Assembly: GCA_965203525.1 (NCBI GenBank)
Contig: OZ241898.1
Coordinates: forward strand, 1,612,001-1,676,000
Origin: WTFV01 sp965203525
GTDB taxonomy: Bacteria; Acidobacteriota; Vicinamibacteria; Vicinamibacterales; UBA8438
Direction: 5' to 3'
Length of the DNA: 64,000 nt
Shown here: positions 16,671 through 24,841 of the stretch, one piece after another
Numbering within the stretch: position 1 is the first letter of the stretch
Layout: the number at the start of each line of letters is the position of its first letter
Program-made: the position numbers and the translations under genes
The notes under the pieces: model-generated
The model's database searches: none
What the model was told of the DNA's origin: nothing
The model's input: only the letters and a program-made list of their open reading frames with translations

Positions 16671-18065
16671 TTATGCGCCTTCCGCGCCGCGGGCCGCCCT
16701 GCCGACCGCGTCCGCCAAGCCCTCGTCCTCGCTTGGATCGACCGTCCGGAGATCCAGAAGGAGGCGCTCCCCGGCGATCCGGCCGATCACCGGCGGCCGG
16801 TCGGCGCGGAGCGCCGCGGCGAGCGCCGCCGCGGAACGGCCGGCGGCCTCCACGGCGAGCGCGCGGCTCGGCAACGTGAACCCGGGCGTGCTCCCGCCCC
16901 CGACGGCCGCCTCGGTCGCGGCGATCGCGACGGAGAGTCCGGGGACGTCCGCGAGTCGGGCGCGAAGCGCCGCGGCGCGCGCCTCGAGACCGGTGACCGG
17001 CGTCTCGATCATGCGCGCCACCGGCACGGTGTCGCCGGCGCGCCCGGCCGCGTGCTCGACGAGCGTCGCTTCCAGCGCGGCGCAGGTCAGCTTGTCGATC
17101 CGCAGCGCCCGCAGGAGCGGGTGCGACCGGATGCGGTCGAGCTCCGCGCGGCGGCCGGCGATGACGCCCGCCTGCGGGCCGCCGAGGAGCTTGTCGCCGC
17201 TGAACGTGCAGACCGCGGCGCCGGCCGCGATGCTCTCGCGCACGGTCGGTTCTTCGACGCCGGCCGGCGCATCCAGACGTCCGCTGCCGAGGTCCTCGAC
17301 CACCGGCAGGTCGAAGCGCCGGCCCAGCTCGGCCAGCTCGGCCAGAGCCGGGCGCTCGGCGAACCCTTCGATGCGGAAGTTCGAGGGGTGGACGCGCAGG
17401 AGGACCGCGGTGCGGCCGCCGATCGCGGCGGCGTAGTCGGCGGCCCGCGTCCGGTTGGTCGTGCCCACCTCGCGCAGGGTGGCGCCCGACTGCCGGAGCA
17501 CGTCCGGCACGCGGAAGCCGCCGCCTATCTCGACCAGCTCGCCGCGCGAGACGAGAACCTCGCGGCCCGCCGCCAGCGCCGCCAGCGCCAGCAGCACCGC
17601 GGCGGCGTTGTTGTTGACGACCACGGCGGCCTCGGCGCCGGTCAGGCGGGTGAGCAGTCGCGCCGCGTGCGCCGTCCGCGAACCGCGCCGCCCGGCCGGC
17701 AGGTCGTACTCCAGGTTCGAGTAGCCGCCGGCCACCGCGGCCACGCGGGCGATGGCCGCCGGACCGAGCGGCGCGCGCCCCAGGTTGGTGTGCACGATGA
17801 TGCCGCTGGCGTTGACGACCGGCTGCAGCGAAGGCGCCAGGGCCGCTTCGAGCCGCGCTTCCAGGCCCGCCTCGATCCGCTCCGCGGCGGCGTCCGCGTC
17901 GCGCACCTCGGCCGCCGACGCCGCGAGCCGCTCGCGGAGCGCCGCCGCCTCGGCGCGGATCGCCTGCAGGGTGGCGTCCCGGCCGTACCGGGCCGCGAGG
18001 CGTTGCGCCGCCGCGCGCTGCCGCAACTGCTCGACCGACGGGATGAGGCGGGGATTCGAAGGCAT
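16671..18065 (-). CDS. selA: L-seryl-tRNA(Sec) selenium transferase
   Basis: SelA converts seryl-tRNA(Sec) to selenocysteyl-tRNA(Sec) with selenophosphate; it is a PLP enzyme that works as a large ring oligomer. The 464-residue length is usual. Visible motifs are VNASGIIVHTNLGRAPL, the NNNAAAVLL segment, the RGELVEIGGGFRVP stretch and the PLP-binding SGDKLLGGPQAG with Lys at about residue 292. The start at 18065 (MPSNPRLIPSVEQL) matches the family N-terminus better than the longer frame starting at 18146. selB, selD and tRNA-Sec are not in the window, so the pathway cannot be confirmed here. It is convergent with nqrM and divergent from the hypothetical gene before purH. Confidence 0.92.
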   Translation of the reverse strand: MPSNPRLIPSVEQLRQRAAAQRLAARYGRDATLQAIRAEAAALRERLAASAAEVRDADAAAERIEAGLEARLEAALAPSLQPVVNASGIIVHTNLGRAPLGPAAIARVAAVAGGYSNLEYDLPAGRRGSRTAHAARLLTRLTGAEAAVVVNNNAAAVLLALAALAAGREVLVSRGELVEIGGGFRVPDVLRQSGATLREVGTTNRTRAADYAAAIGGRTAVLLRVHPSNFRIEGFAERPALAELAELGRRFDLPVVEDLGSGRLDAPAGVEEPTVRESIAAGAAVCTFSGDKLLGGPQAGVIAGRRAELDRIRSHPLLRALRIDKLTCAALEATLVEHAAGRAGDTVPVARMIETPVTGLEARAAALRARLADVPGLSVAIAATEAAVGGGSTPGFTLPSRALAVEAAGRSAAALAAALRADRPPVIGRIAGERLLLDLRTVDPSEDEGLADAVGRAARGAEGA

Positions 18066-18100
18066 CGGCGGCGGGCTGCGCGCGGCCCGGGCGCAGCCCG

Positions 18101-18292
18101 CGCCCGGATGAGCGGACGCGCGGCTCAGGCGGCGCCTGCTCGGCACGCGCCGCGTGCGCGCCCGGATGAGCGTAGGCCGTCATCATCGGGGACGACACGC
18201 TTTCGCTACGCGCCGCGCGCGCCCGGTGAGCGGCTTGCCGGGGCCAGACCGTTCAGCATACCATCCGCGCGCGGCCACCCGCGCGATGAGCG
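18101..18292. repeat. Four phased copies of a gene-start sequence
   Basis: The core CGCCCGGATGAGCG occurs at 18101-18114 and 18159-18172, a GTG variant at 18220-18232, and a decayed copy (CGCGCGATGAGCG) at the true start. The start codons fall at 18108, 18166, 18226 and 18286, spaced 58, 60 and 60. Copies 2 and 3 are in frame with the real gene. Confidence 0.8.
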
Positions 18293-18747
18293 ACAGTCGG
18301 ATTCCACCGGGCTACGTGCCCGCGCCCCCCCCCGAACACCGTCCGCGGGAGACGTTCTGGCCGTACGCCGATCTGCCCGAGGAGCCGACGCCGGAGGAGC
18401 TGGCGGCGCTCGATCCCGATCTCCACGACGTGCTCTTCGGCCGGACCGAGCGCCCCTTCTCGATCACGTTGAGCTTCCGGCCGTTCGAGGGGGGCGATTT
18501 CGAGCGGGCGCTCGCGCTGGCGCGAGCCGCGGCCGAGTACCGCACGACCGGATCCGGCGAGACCCTTCGGCACCGCGCCCGGTTCCACCCGGACGACGCC
18601 GCGAAGCTGCGCGACCTGTACCAGCTCGTGGACGGCGCCGGCGAATGCGAGGTGCTGATAGACGACCGGCCGGTTCCCTTCGCCCGCGAGCTGTGGCTGC
18701 CGCTCGTGTGGTGCCTGCTCGCCGCGGCCCGGATCAAGGCGGTCTGA
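18286..18747 (+). CDS. Conserved hypothetical protein upstream of purH
   Basis: A 153-residue soluble protein that I do not recognise. It opens with a Pro-rich segment (IPPGYVPAPPPEHRP), then a mixed domain with FSITLSFRPFEGGDFERALALA and a C-terminal VLIDDRPVPFARELWLPLVW stretch. There is no signal peptide and no obvious catalytic motif. ATG at 18286 is chosen because the predicted protein begins there naturally. The frame stays open upstream through two duplicated start regions, giving possible starts at 18166 and 18226. Its stop overlaps the purH start (TGATG), so it is translationally coupled to purine synthesis, but this does not establish function. Confidence 0.65.
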   Translation: MSDSRIPPGYVPAPPPEHRPRETFWPYADLPEEPTPEELAALDPDLHDVLFGRTERPFSITLSFRPFEGGDFERALALARAAAEYRTTGSGETLRHRARFHPDDAAKLRDLYQLVDGAGECEVLIDDRPVPFARELWLPLVWCLLAAARIKAV

Positions 18748-20330
18748 TGCGCGCGTTGCTGAGTGTCGCGGACAAGACGGGGCTGGTCGAGCTGGGCCGC
18801 TCCCTGGTGGCGCGCGGCGCCGAGCTGGTGTCGACCGGGGGCACCGCGCGGGCGCTGGCGGCGGAGGGCCTGCCGGTCACCCCGGTGTCCGACGTGACCG
18901 GGTTCCCGGAGCTGCTCGACGGCCGGGTGAAGACGCTGCACCCGGCGATCCACGGCGGCATCCTGGCCCGCCGCGGCCGCGCCGGCGACATGGGGGCGAT
19001 CCGCGGGCAGGGTATCCGGCCGATCGACCTCGTCGTGGTCAACCTGTACCCGTTCGCGCGGACGGCGGCGTCGGAGGCGACGGTCGGCGAGCTGCTCGAG
19101 CAGATCGACGTCGGCGGCCCCAGCATGGTGCGCGCCGCGGCGAAGAGCTTCGAGGACGTGCTGGTGGTGGTCGACCCCGCCGACTACGGCCGCGTCGCCG
19201 ACGCGCTGGGCGGCGCCGGAGGGCCGGACCGGAAGCTGCGTCTCGAGCTGGCCCGCAAGGCGTTCGCCCACACCGCCGCCTACGACACGACCATCGCGGC
19301 CGCCCTCGACGCCGTCGACGCCTCCGGGCCGGAGCTGGCCCGGGCGCCGTTCACGCTGGCCGGCGTCGTGCCCGGCCGGCTCGTGATCCAGGCGCCGAAG
19401 GTGCGGGACCTGCGCTACGGCGAGAACCCGCACCAGCCGGCCGCGCTGTACGCGGACGGCGCGTGGGGGTTCGGCCGGGCGCGGGTGCTGCAGGGCAAGG
19501 CGCTGTCGTTCACCAACCTGCTCGACCTCGACGCCGCGGCGCGGCTGGCGGGTGCGTTCCGCGAGCCGGCGGCGGCGGTCGTCAAGCACACCAATCCGTG
19601 CGGCGCGGCCACCGCGCCGACCCTGCGCGAGGCGTACGGGAAGGCGCGGGGGGTGGACGAGCTGTCGGCCTTCGGCGGCGTCGTCGGCCTCAACCGGCCG
19701 CTCGACGCGGAGACCGCGTCCGCCGTCGCCGAGACGTTCATCGAGTGCGTGGTGGCGCCCGACGCGAGCGGCGAGGCGCGCGAGATCCTGGGGCGCAGGA
19801 GCAACCTGCGTCTGGTCGCGGCCGATTTCGACGGCGGCGGCGACGCGGCCCGGCGCGATGTGCGGTCCATCCTCGGGGCGTGGCTCGTGCAGGAGCGCGA
19901 CCAGGTGGTCGAGAGCGCGGAGCCGTGGGCCGCCGGCGAGGGGGCGGCGCCGCGGGTCGCCACGAAACGGCGGCCGACGGCCGGGGAGTGGGAGGCGTTG
20001 CGGTTCGCATGGCGGGTCTGCGCCCACGTGAAGTCGAACGCGGTCGTCTTCGCGCGCGCGGATCGCCTGGCGGCGGTCGGGGCCGGCCAGATGAGCCGGG
20101 TCGACGCGGTCAACGTGGCGGTGATGAAGGCCGGCGGCGATCTGGCGGGGACCGTGGCGGCCTCGGACGCCTTCTTCCCGTTCCGCGACGGGCTGGACGC
20201 GATCGCGGCGGCGGGGGCGACCGCCGTCGTGCAGCCGGGCGGCTCCCGGCGCGACGCCGAGGTGGTCGCAGCCGCCGACGAGCACGGGCTGGCGATGGTC
20301 TTCGCCGGCCGCCGGCACTTCCGGCATTGA
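18747..20330 (+). CDS. purH: Bifunctional AICAR formyltransferase / IMP cyclohydrolase
   Basis: PurH carries out the last two steps of IMP synthesis: 10-formyl-THF-dependent formylation of AICAR, then ring closure. The 527-residue protein has the N-terminal IMP cyclohydrolase domain, with STGGTARAL, GRVKTLHPAIHGGIL and VVNLYPF. The C-terminal formyltransferase domain has VVKHTNPCGAA, RYGENPHQPAALY, SNAVVFA and the terminal DGLDAIAAAG and VVQPGGSRRD. Length agrees with the family (about 510-530). The ATG overlaps the stop of the preceding hypothetical gene. The downstream region to 20452 contains only a duplication and the convergent O-antigen ligase end. Confidence 0.97.
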   Translation: MRALLSVADKTGLVELGRSLVARGAELVSTGGTARALAAEGLPVTPVSDVTGFPELLDGRVKTLHPAIHGGILARRGRAGDMGAIRGQGIRPIDLVVVNLYPFARTAASEATVGELLEQIDVGGPSMVRAAAKSFEDVLVVVDPADYGRVADALGGAGGPDRKLRLELARKAFAHTAAYDTTIAAALDAVDASGPELARAPFTLAGVVPGRLVIQAPKVRDLRYGENPHQPAALYADGAWGFGRARVLQGKALSFTNLLDLDAAARLAGAFREPAAAVVKHTNPCGAATAPTLREAYGKARGVDELSAFGGVVGLNRPLDAETASAVAETFIECVVAPDASGEAREILGRRSNLRLVAADFDGGGDAARRDVRSILGAWLVQERDQVVESAEPWAAGEGAAPRVATKRRPTAGEWEALRFAWRVCAHVKSNAVVFARADRLAAVGAGQMSRVDAVNVAVMKAGGDLAGTVAASDAFFPFRDGLDAIAAAGATAVVQPGGSRRDAEVVAAADEHGLAMVFAGRRHFRH

Positions 20331-20341
20331 GCGGGGCCGCC

Positions 20342-20445
20342 GGCCGCCTCGCCGCCGGACCGCGCGTCGCGCCGCTTCCTCGCCGTTCTCCAGCATCCGG
20401 GAGACCTCGATCCGGCCGCCCCGCCGCCGGACCGCGTCGCGCCGC
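20342..20445. repeat. 32-34-bp direct duplication between convergent genes
   Basis: Positions 20342-20375 and 20414-20445 match over 34 and 32 bases (one substitution and a two-base deletion) with a 72-bp step. They fill the gap between the purH stop and the O-antigen ligase stop. No start codon is involved; both genes end here. Confidence 0.8.
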
Positions 20446-20451
20446 GGGGGC

Positions 20452-21621
20452 TCAGCGGGTCCGGGGCGCAGGGGAGGCCGCGGCCGCCGGCAGGGTGACG
20501 AGGACCAGCAGCAGCATCAGGAATTCGGAATCGCCGAAGTTGTACTCGAACAGGCCGGCGGCGAGCATGGCGGCGACGGCCGCGAGTCCCCCCGCGGCGA
20601 GCGTGCGGGCCGCCGGCTCCCGCAGGCGCCGGCGCAGGTCGACGGCCACCGCCGCGAGGAACCAGCCCCAGAGCGCGAGCGCGGGCAGCCCCCGTTCGGC
20701 CGCGATCTGCAGCGGGACGTTGTGCAGATGCGGATTCGTCTCGTTCACCGCGTTCCGCGGGCGGTAGGCGGGGTACTCGGTCTCCACCAGCCCGGGACCG
20801 ACGCCGGTCAGGGGGTGATCCCGGACCATGCCCGTCCCGGCCGTCACCATCGCCAGCCGGTCCCGGTTGGTCGCGTTCCGGAGATCGAAGGTGCTGTAGA
20901 CGCGGTCGGTCACCTGCGCCGGGGCGGCGGCCAGGAAGAGGACGGCGGCGACCGGGGCCGCCGCGAGCAGGCGGCGGTCGCGCAGGGCCAGCAGCAGGCC
21001 GACGCCGGCGGCGGTTCCGATCCACGCGCTCCGGGTCAGCGTGACGACCAGGGCGATCGAGAGCGCGGGCAGGACCACGAGGGCCGGGGCGCGGCCGCGC
21101 GCATCGAAGAGCAGGCGGGCGGCGGCGGCGCAGAGGATCAGCATCAGCAGTCCGGCGTACGTCATGTAGTGCCCCATGGACCCGCTCGGCCGCTGTCCGA
21201 GGTGGTCGTACTGGAGGATGCCGTACTGCACGACGCCGAGGGCCGCGTTGACCGCGCCGGCCGCCAGGATCACGGTGACCACCGTCCGGGCCCGCTCGTC
21301 GCGGGCGAAGCGGTGAACGACCGGCGCCACCAGGAACAGCAGCACCTCCCGGGATTCGACGAGGCTGGTCAGCGGTGCGAGGGAGAACGGGACGCTCACC
21401 AGCAGCGTCCACGCCGCGTACGCCGCCAGCGGCGCGAAGAACGGCGGGGCCGGGGGGCGGCCGGCGTGCGCCGCTGCCGGGGCGGCCAGCCAGACGCCGG
21501 CCAGCACCGTCAGCAGGATCTGCGACGCCGCGATCGACAGCGGCAGGGCGAAGACGAAGAGCAGCAGGACGGGCCAGCCGACCGCCTCCAGCCTCGACGC
21601 GGCAGGGCTGCGCATGGGCAT
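20452..21621 (-). CDS. O-antigen ligase / polymerase family membrane protein
   Basis: A roughly 389-residue polytopic membrane protein with about ten hydrophobic helices and a large periplasmic loop late in the sequence, typical of the Wzy_C superfamily (O-antigen ligase WaaL and polymerases). The signature loop contains GVGPGLVETEYPAYRP followed by NPHLHNVPLQ, with the conserved His pair. Two adjacent in-frame ATGs exist (21621 and 21615). WaaL would join undecaprenyl-linked glycan to lipid A core, which fits the glycan island 6 kb away, but a polymerase role is also possible. It ends convergent with purH across a duplicated spacer and is followed upstream by the Trm112-like gene on the same strand. 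Confidence 0.8.
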   Translation of the reverse strand: MPMRSPAASRLEAVGWPVLLLFVFALPLSIAASQILLTVLAGVWLAAPAAAHAGRPPAPPFFAPLAAYAAWTLLVSVPFSLAPLTSLVESREVLLFLVAPVVHRFARDERARTVVTVILAAGAVNAALGVVQYGILQYDHLGQRPSGSMGHYMTYAGLLMLILCAAAARLLFDARGRAPALVVLPALSIALVVTLTRSAWIGTAAGVGLLLALRDRRLLAAAPVAAVLFLAAAPAQVTDRVYSTFDLRNATNRDRLAMVTAGTGMVRDHPLTGVGPGLVETEYPAYRPRNAVNETNPHLHNVPLQIAAERGLPALALWGWFLAAVAVDLRRRLREPAARTLAAGGLAAVAAMLAAGLFEYNFGDSEFLMLLLVLVTLPAAAASPAPRTR

Positions 21622-21644
21622 GGCGGCGCGCCGGAGGCCGGCCG

Positions 21645-21815
21645 TCACGGATCGACGGTGGCTTCGTCGAGCAGCATCACCGGAACGTCGTCCTGGATCG
21701 GGAAGACGCGCCGGCAACGGCCGCACTTCAGCCCGGCGCCGTCGTTGACGAGGGTGACCGGCGTCTTGCAGGCGGGACAGGCGAGAATCTCGAGCAGCTC
21801 CGGATCGACACCCAT
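21645..21815 (-). CDS. Trm112-family zinc protein
   Basis: A 56-residue protein of the Trm112/YcaR family. It starts with the typical MGVDPELLEILACP and has four Cys at residues 13, 16, 31 and 34 (CPAC and CGRC), expected to bind zinc, then FPIQDDVPVML. In bacteria these small proteins are often next to lipid A or envelope genes; related proteins activate methyltransferases in other domains of life. Here the neighbour is an O-antigen ligase on the same strand, 23 bp downstream. ATG at 21815 gives the canonical N-terminus. Partner enzyme unknown. Confidence 0.85.
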   Translation of the reverse strand: MGVDPELLEILACPACKTPVTLVNDGAGLKCGRCRRVFPIQDDVPVMLLDEATVDP

Positions 21816-21827
21816 GGTCCGCTCCCG

Positions 21828-21833
21828 ACTATA
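21828..21833 (-). promoter_or_regulatory. Possible -10 element for the Trm112-like gene
   Basis: On the minus strand the sequence reads TATAGT 12 bases upstream of the Trm112-like start, a plausible sigma-70 -10 box. A matching -35 is not convincing in the GC-rich sequence beyond it. Confidence 0.3.
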
Positions 21834-21885
21834 GCAGAACGCCCGCGCCGCGCTGCCCGGCCGTCCGGGGGGCGGGAATCTCGTC

Positions 21886-21914
21886 TTGTCGCCGGGGCCG
21901 TCCTGTGGAAGAAT
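21886..21914 (+). promoter_or_regulatory. Weak promoter candidate before the TPR gene
   Basis: TTGTCG at 21886-21891 and AAGAAT at 21909-21914 are separated by 17 bases just before the TPR gene start at 21922. The -10 lacks the first T, and the transcript would be nearly leaderless, so this is tentative. Confidence 0.25.
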
Positions 21915-21921
21915 CGCGATC

Positions 21922-23886
21922 ATGTGCTACGCGAACCGTGTCGTCCTGCTGGCTTGCCTGGCTGTCGCGCCGCCGGCGCTCGCCGGGCCCGCCGCCGCGC
22001 AGACGCCGGCGGATCCGGATTCGCCGGCGCGCGCCGAGGCGTACGCCCGCTTCCTGATCGGCCGGCACCTGGAGGGGCTCGACGACGTCGACGGCGCCGT
22101 CCGGGCGTTCCGGGACGCCGCCCGGCTCGATCCGGGGGCCGGCGAACCGCTGGCGGAGCTGGCCGCGCTGTACGCCCGGGCCGGCCGGGCCCGGGACGCC
22201 ATGGCCGCCGCGGAGGAGGCGCTGGCCCGCGAGCCGGACAACCGTTCCGCCCACCGCGTGCTCGGGCTGGCCCACGCGGCCGCGGCCAGCGCGCGCGGCC
22301 GCGAGGACGGCGCCCGCGAGGACGTCGAGCGGGCGATCGCGCACCTGGAGCAGGCGCGGGGGGCGGTGGTTCCGGACCTGCAGGTGGAGTTGACGCTGGC
22401 CCGCTTCTACCTCATGACGGCGGCGACGGAGCAGGCGATCGGGCTGCTGGAGGACCTGTCCCGGGACCAGCTCGCCTACGCCCAGGCGAGCGTGTTGCTG
22501 GCCGACGCCTACCGGCAGGCGGACCGTCACGACGAGGCGCTGCGCACGCTGGAGGACGCGGTGTCGAGCACCCGGCCGACGTACCGCATGCTGGCGCGTC
22601 TCGGCGAGCTGTACGAGCGGAGCCGGCGCTGGCGGGACGCGGCCGAGGCCTATCGGGGAGCCGTGGCTCTGAACCCGCGCAGCGCCGGTGTCCGGCGCCG
22701 TCTGGCCGCGGCCTGGCTGGAGGCCGGCGAGGCGGCCCGCGCGCGCGACGTGCTCGGCGGGCTGCTCGAGATGCGCCCCCGGGACGCCGCCGGCCACCAC
22801 ATGCTGGCGGAAACCGAGATCGCGCTCACCAATTTCGACGCCGCGGAAGCGGCGGCCCGCCGGCTGATCGAGCTGGAGCCGGAGGGGCTGCGCGGACCCT
22901 ACGTGCTCGCCCAGGTCTTCGAGCGCCGGCACGAGTACCGGCGCGTCGTCGAGACCCTCGCCCCGGTGCTGGAGCAGGCCCGCGGCATGCGGCCGCACCG
23001 GTTGCTGGCCGAGATGCTGGACCAGCTCGGCCGTGCCTACCAGTGGCTGGAGGACGCCGCCGGCGCGGCGCGCGTCTACGAGGACGCCGTCTCGCTGATG
23101 CCGTCCAGCCCCGGTTTCCAGGCCCGGCTGGCGCAGGCCTACGTCGACGCGGACCGTCCCGACGCCGCGGCGCGGCTCCTCGCGCGGGCGCGCGCCGCCA
23201 GTCCCGGAAACCTGACCCTGGCCATCATCGAGGCCGACCTGCACGGACGGCGGGGCGACGTCGACCGGGGCGAGACCCTGCTGCTGGACATGCTCGCGGA
23301 CAACCGGGACGCGCCGCGGGCGCACCTGGCCCTGGCGTCGTTCTACAGCGAGCACGACCGGCCGCGGGAAGCCGTCGTGGTGCTGGAGTCGGCGCGGCAG
23401 CAGTTCCCGGACGAAACGTCGATCCTGTTCCTGCTCGGCGCGGTCCTCGAGCGGAGCGGCCGGTTCGCCGCCGCCGAACGGGCGTTCCGGAGGGTGCTCG
23501 ACCGGGACCCGGAGCACGCGCAGGCGCTCAACTACCTGGGCTACATGCTCGCCGACCGGGGCGAGCGCCTCGACGAGTCGGTGCGGCTCATCGCGCGCGC
23601 GGTCGAGAAGGACCCGCACAACGGCTCCTACCTCGACAGCCTCGGCTGGGCGTACTTCAAGCTCGACCGGCTCGATCTGGCCGAGCCGCCGTTGCGCGCG
23701 GCCGGCGATCAGTTGCAGCGCAACTCGGTCGTCCAGGACCACCTCGGCGATCTGCTGCACCGCCTGGAACGCTACGACGAGGCGATCGCCGCCTGGCGGC
23801 GCGCGCTCGACGGCGACCGCGAGGAGATCGATCCCGAGGCGATCGAACGCAAGATCATGGATGCGCAACGCCGTATCGAGCAGTAG
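21922..23886 (+). CDS. Exported tetratricopeptide-repeat protein
   Basis: A 654-residue protein with a signal peptide (hydrophobic residues 6-22, probable cleavage after PAAAQ) followed by some fourteen or more TPR-like helical pairs across almost the whole length, for example units beginning ARFLIGRHL, AAEAYRGAVALNP and AQALNYLGYMLADRGE. The last units resemble those in the TPR lipoproteins found before lolB in other Gram-negatives. TPR arrays hold protein partners; here the location suggests the periplasm and perhaps envelope assembly with the LolB-like lipoprotein, whose gene overlaps its 3' end by 26 bp. No enzyme domain is seen. Confidence 0.85.
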   Translation: MCYANRVVLLACLAVAPPALAGPAAAQTPADPDSPARAEAYARFLIGRHLEGLDDVDGAVRAFRDAARLDPGAGEPLAELAALYARAGRARDAMAAAEEALAREPDNRSAHRVLGLAHAAAASARGREDGAREDVERAIAHLEQARGAVVPDLQVELTLARFYLMTAATEQAIGLLEDLSRDQLAYAQASVLLADAYRQADRHDEALRTLEDAVSSTRPTYRMLARLGELYERSRRWRDAAEAYRGAVALNPRSAGVRRRLAAAWLEAGEAARARDVLGGLLEMRPRDAAGHHMLAETEIALTNFDAAEAAARRLIELEPEGLRGPYVLAQVFERRHEYRRVVETLAPVLEQARGMRPHRLLAEMLDQLGRAYQWLEDAAGAARVYEDAVSLMPSSPGFQARLAQAYVDADRPDAAARLLARARAASPGNLTLAIIEADLHGRRGDVDRGETLLLDMLADNRDAPRAHLALASFYSEHDRPREAVVVLESARQQFPDETSILFLLGAVLERSGRFAAAERAFRRVLDRDPEHAQALNYLGYMLADRGERLDESVRLIARAVEKDPHNGSYLDSLGWAYFKLDRLDLAEPPLRAAGDQLQRNSVVQDHLGDLLHRLERYDEAIAAWRRALDGDREEIDPEAIERKIMDAQRRIEQ

Positions 23887-24841
23887 CTCCGTCGCCCGCG
23901 GCCGGCCCGTACCGGTTCGCGCTCCGCGCAGATCTCCGTGTGGACGCCGCCGAGCAGGAGAAGCTGCCGTCGCCCGCGGCCGGCCCGTACCGGTTCGCGC
24001 TCCCGCCGGTTTCCGGCGGTTCCCGGCTTTCGTGCTCGGTGTCGCGCTGTGCGCGGCGGCTTGCGCGCCCGCGCGGCGCGGCGTCGAGCTGCCGGACGGC
24101 CCGGGCGTGCCGGTGCGCGAGTACGCGGCGCTGTGGGACCGCGTCGCCGCTCCTTGCCGGGCGGTGCGGACGATGGAGTTCCTGCTCGTGCTCGGCGGGC
24201 AGGCGGGCGGCGCCGCGTTGCGCCGCACGCGCATGCGGGCCGCGGCGGAGCGCCCGGACTCGTTGCGCATCGAGGGGCTGGCCCCGTTCGGCGCGCCGCT
24301 GTTCGTCTTCGTCGCGCGCGCCGGCCGCGCGACCCTGCTGCTGCCGCGCGACCGGCAGGTGGTGCGCGACGCCCGGCCGCCGGAAGTGCTGCACGCGCTG
24401 GCCGGCCTGGCCCTGGCGCCCGGCGACGTGCGCGCCCTGCTGACCGGTTGCCTGGAGCCGGACCCGGTCGCCGCCGCCGCGCGCCGGCACCGGGACGGGT
24501 CGGTGGCGGTGGAGCTGCGGGGCGGGGCGACGGCGTACCTGCGCGGCGCGGCCGGCGAGCAGGTCGTCGCCGCGGGCCGGCGGGGCGCGCTGACCGTGGA
24601 GTACGCGGAACACGTGCGCGGTCTGCCGCGCCGGCTGCGGATCCGGGTGGACGGGCCGCGGGGCGGGACGGACCTGACCGCGGCGCTGTCGCGGGTGAAC
24701 CTGAACACGGCGCTCCATCCGGCCGTGTTCGAGGCGGACGTGCCCGCGCGGTTCACGCCGGTCGCCCTGGCCGGGCTGCGCGGCGCCTCGCCCCTGGAGC
24801 AGCGGCCGCCGCCGGCGGGGGAGTCGGCGGCGCGGCCGTGA
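23861..24841 (+). CDS. LolB-like / DUF4292-type outer-membrane lipoprotein
   Basis: About 326 residues with a late hydrophobic stretch, FVLGVALCAAAC, that ends in a possible lipobox Cys. The mature part has beta-strand features of LolB/DUF4292 proteins, such as FLLVLGG, LRIEGLAPFGAPLFVF and the C-terminal VNLNTALHPAVF. These lipoproteins accept or insert lipoproteins in the outer membrane. Gene order (TPR, this gene, ispE, tRNA-Gln, prs, rplY, pth) matches the lolB neighbourhood of many proteobacteria, which supports the call more than sequence does. The start overlaps the TPR gene. The long leader before the helix comes from an in-frame 78-bp duplication repeating VARGRPVPVRAP. Confidence 0.65.
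   Translation: MRNAVSSSSSVARGRPVPVRAPRRSPCGRRRAGEAAVARGRPVPVRAPAGFRRFPAFVLGVALCAAACAPARRGVELPDGPGVPVREYAALWDRVAAPCRAVRTMEFLLVLGGQAGGAALRRTRMRAAAERPDSLRIEGLAPFGAPLFVFVARAGRATLLLPRDRQVVRDARPPEVLHALAGLALAPGDVRALLTGCLEPDPVAAAARRHRDGSVAVELRGGATAYLRGAAGEQVVAAGRRGALTVEYAEHVRGLPRRLRIRVDGPRGGTDLTAALSRVNLNTALHPAVFEADVPARFTPVALAGLRGASPLEQRPPPAGESAARP
23889..24003. repeat. 37-bp direct duplication extending the LolB-like leader
   Basis: Positions 23889-23925 and 23967-24003 are identical over 37 bases with a 78-bp step (26 codons). The peptide VARGRPVPVRAP therefore occurs twice before the signal helix. Removing one unit would leave an ordinary 36-residue leader starting at 23861. Confidence 0.95.

Noticed and set aside
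18235..18264. Promoter TTGCCG / TACCAT before the hypothetical gene
   Set aside because: The -10 match is poor and alternative spacings are equally good, so I could not support it.
16350..18746. A very long upstream extension of purH
   Set aside because: The open frame upstream is a by-product of high GC; it runs antisense through selA and lacks family similarity. The true start is the ATG overlapping the preceding stop.
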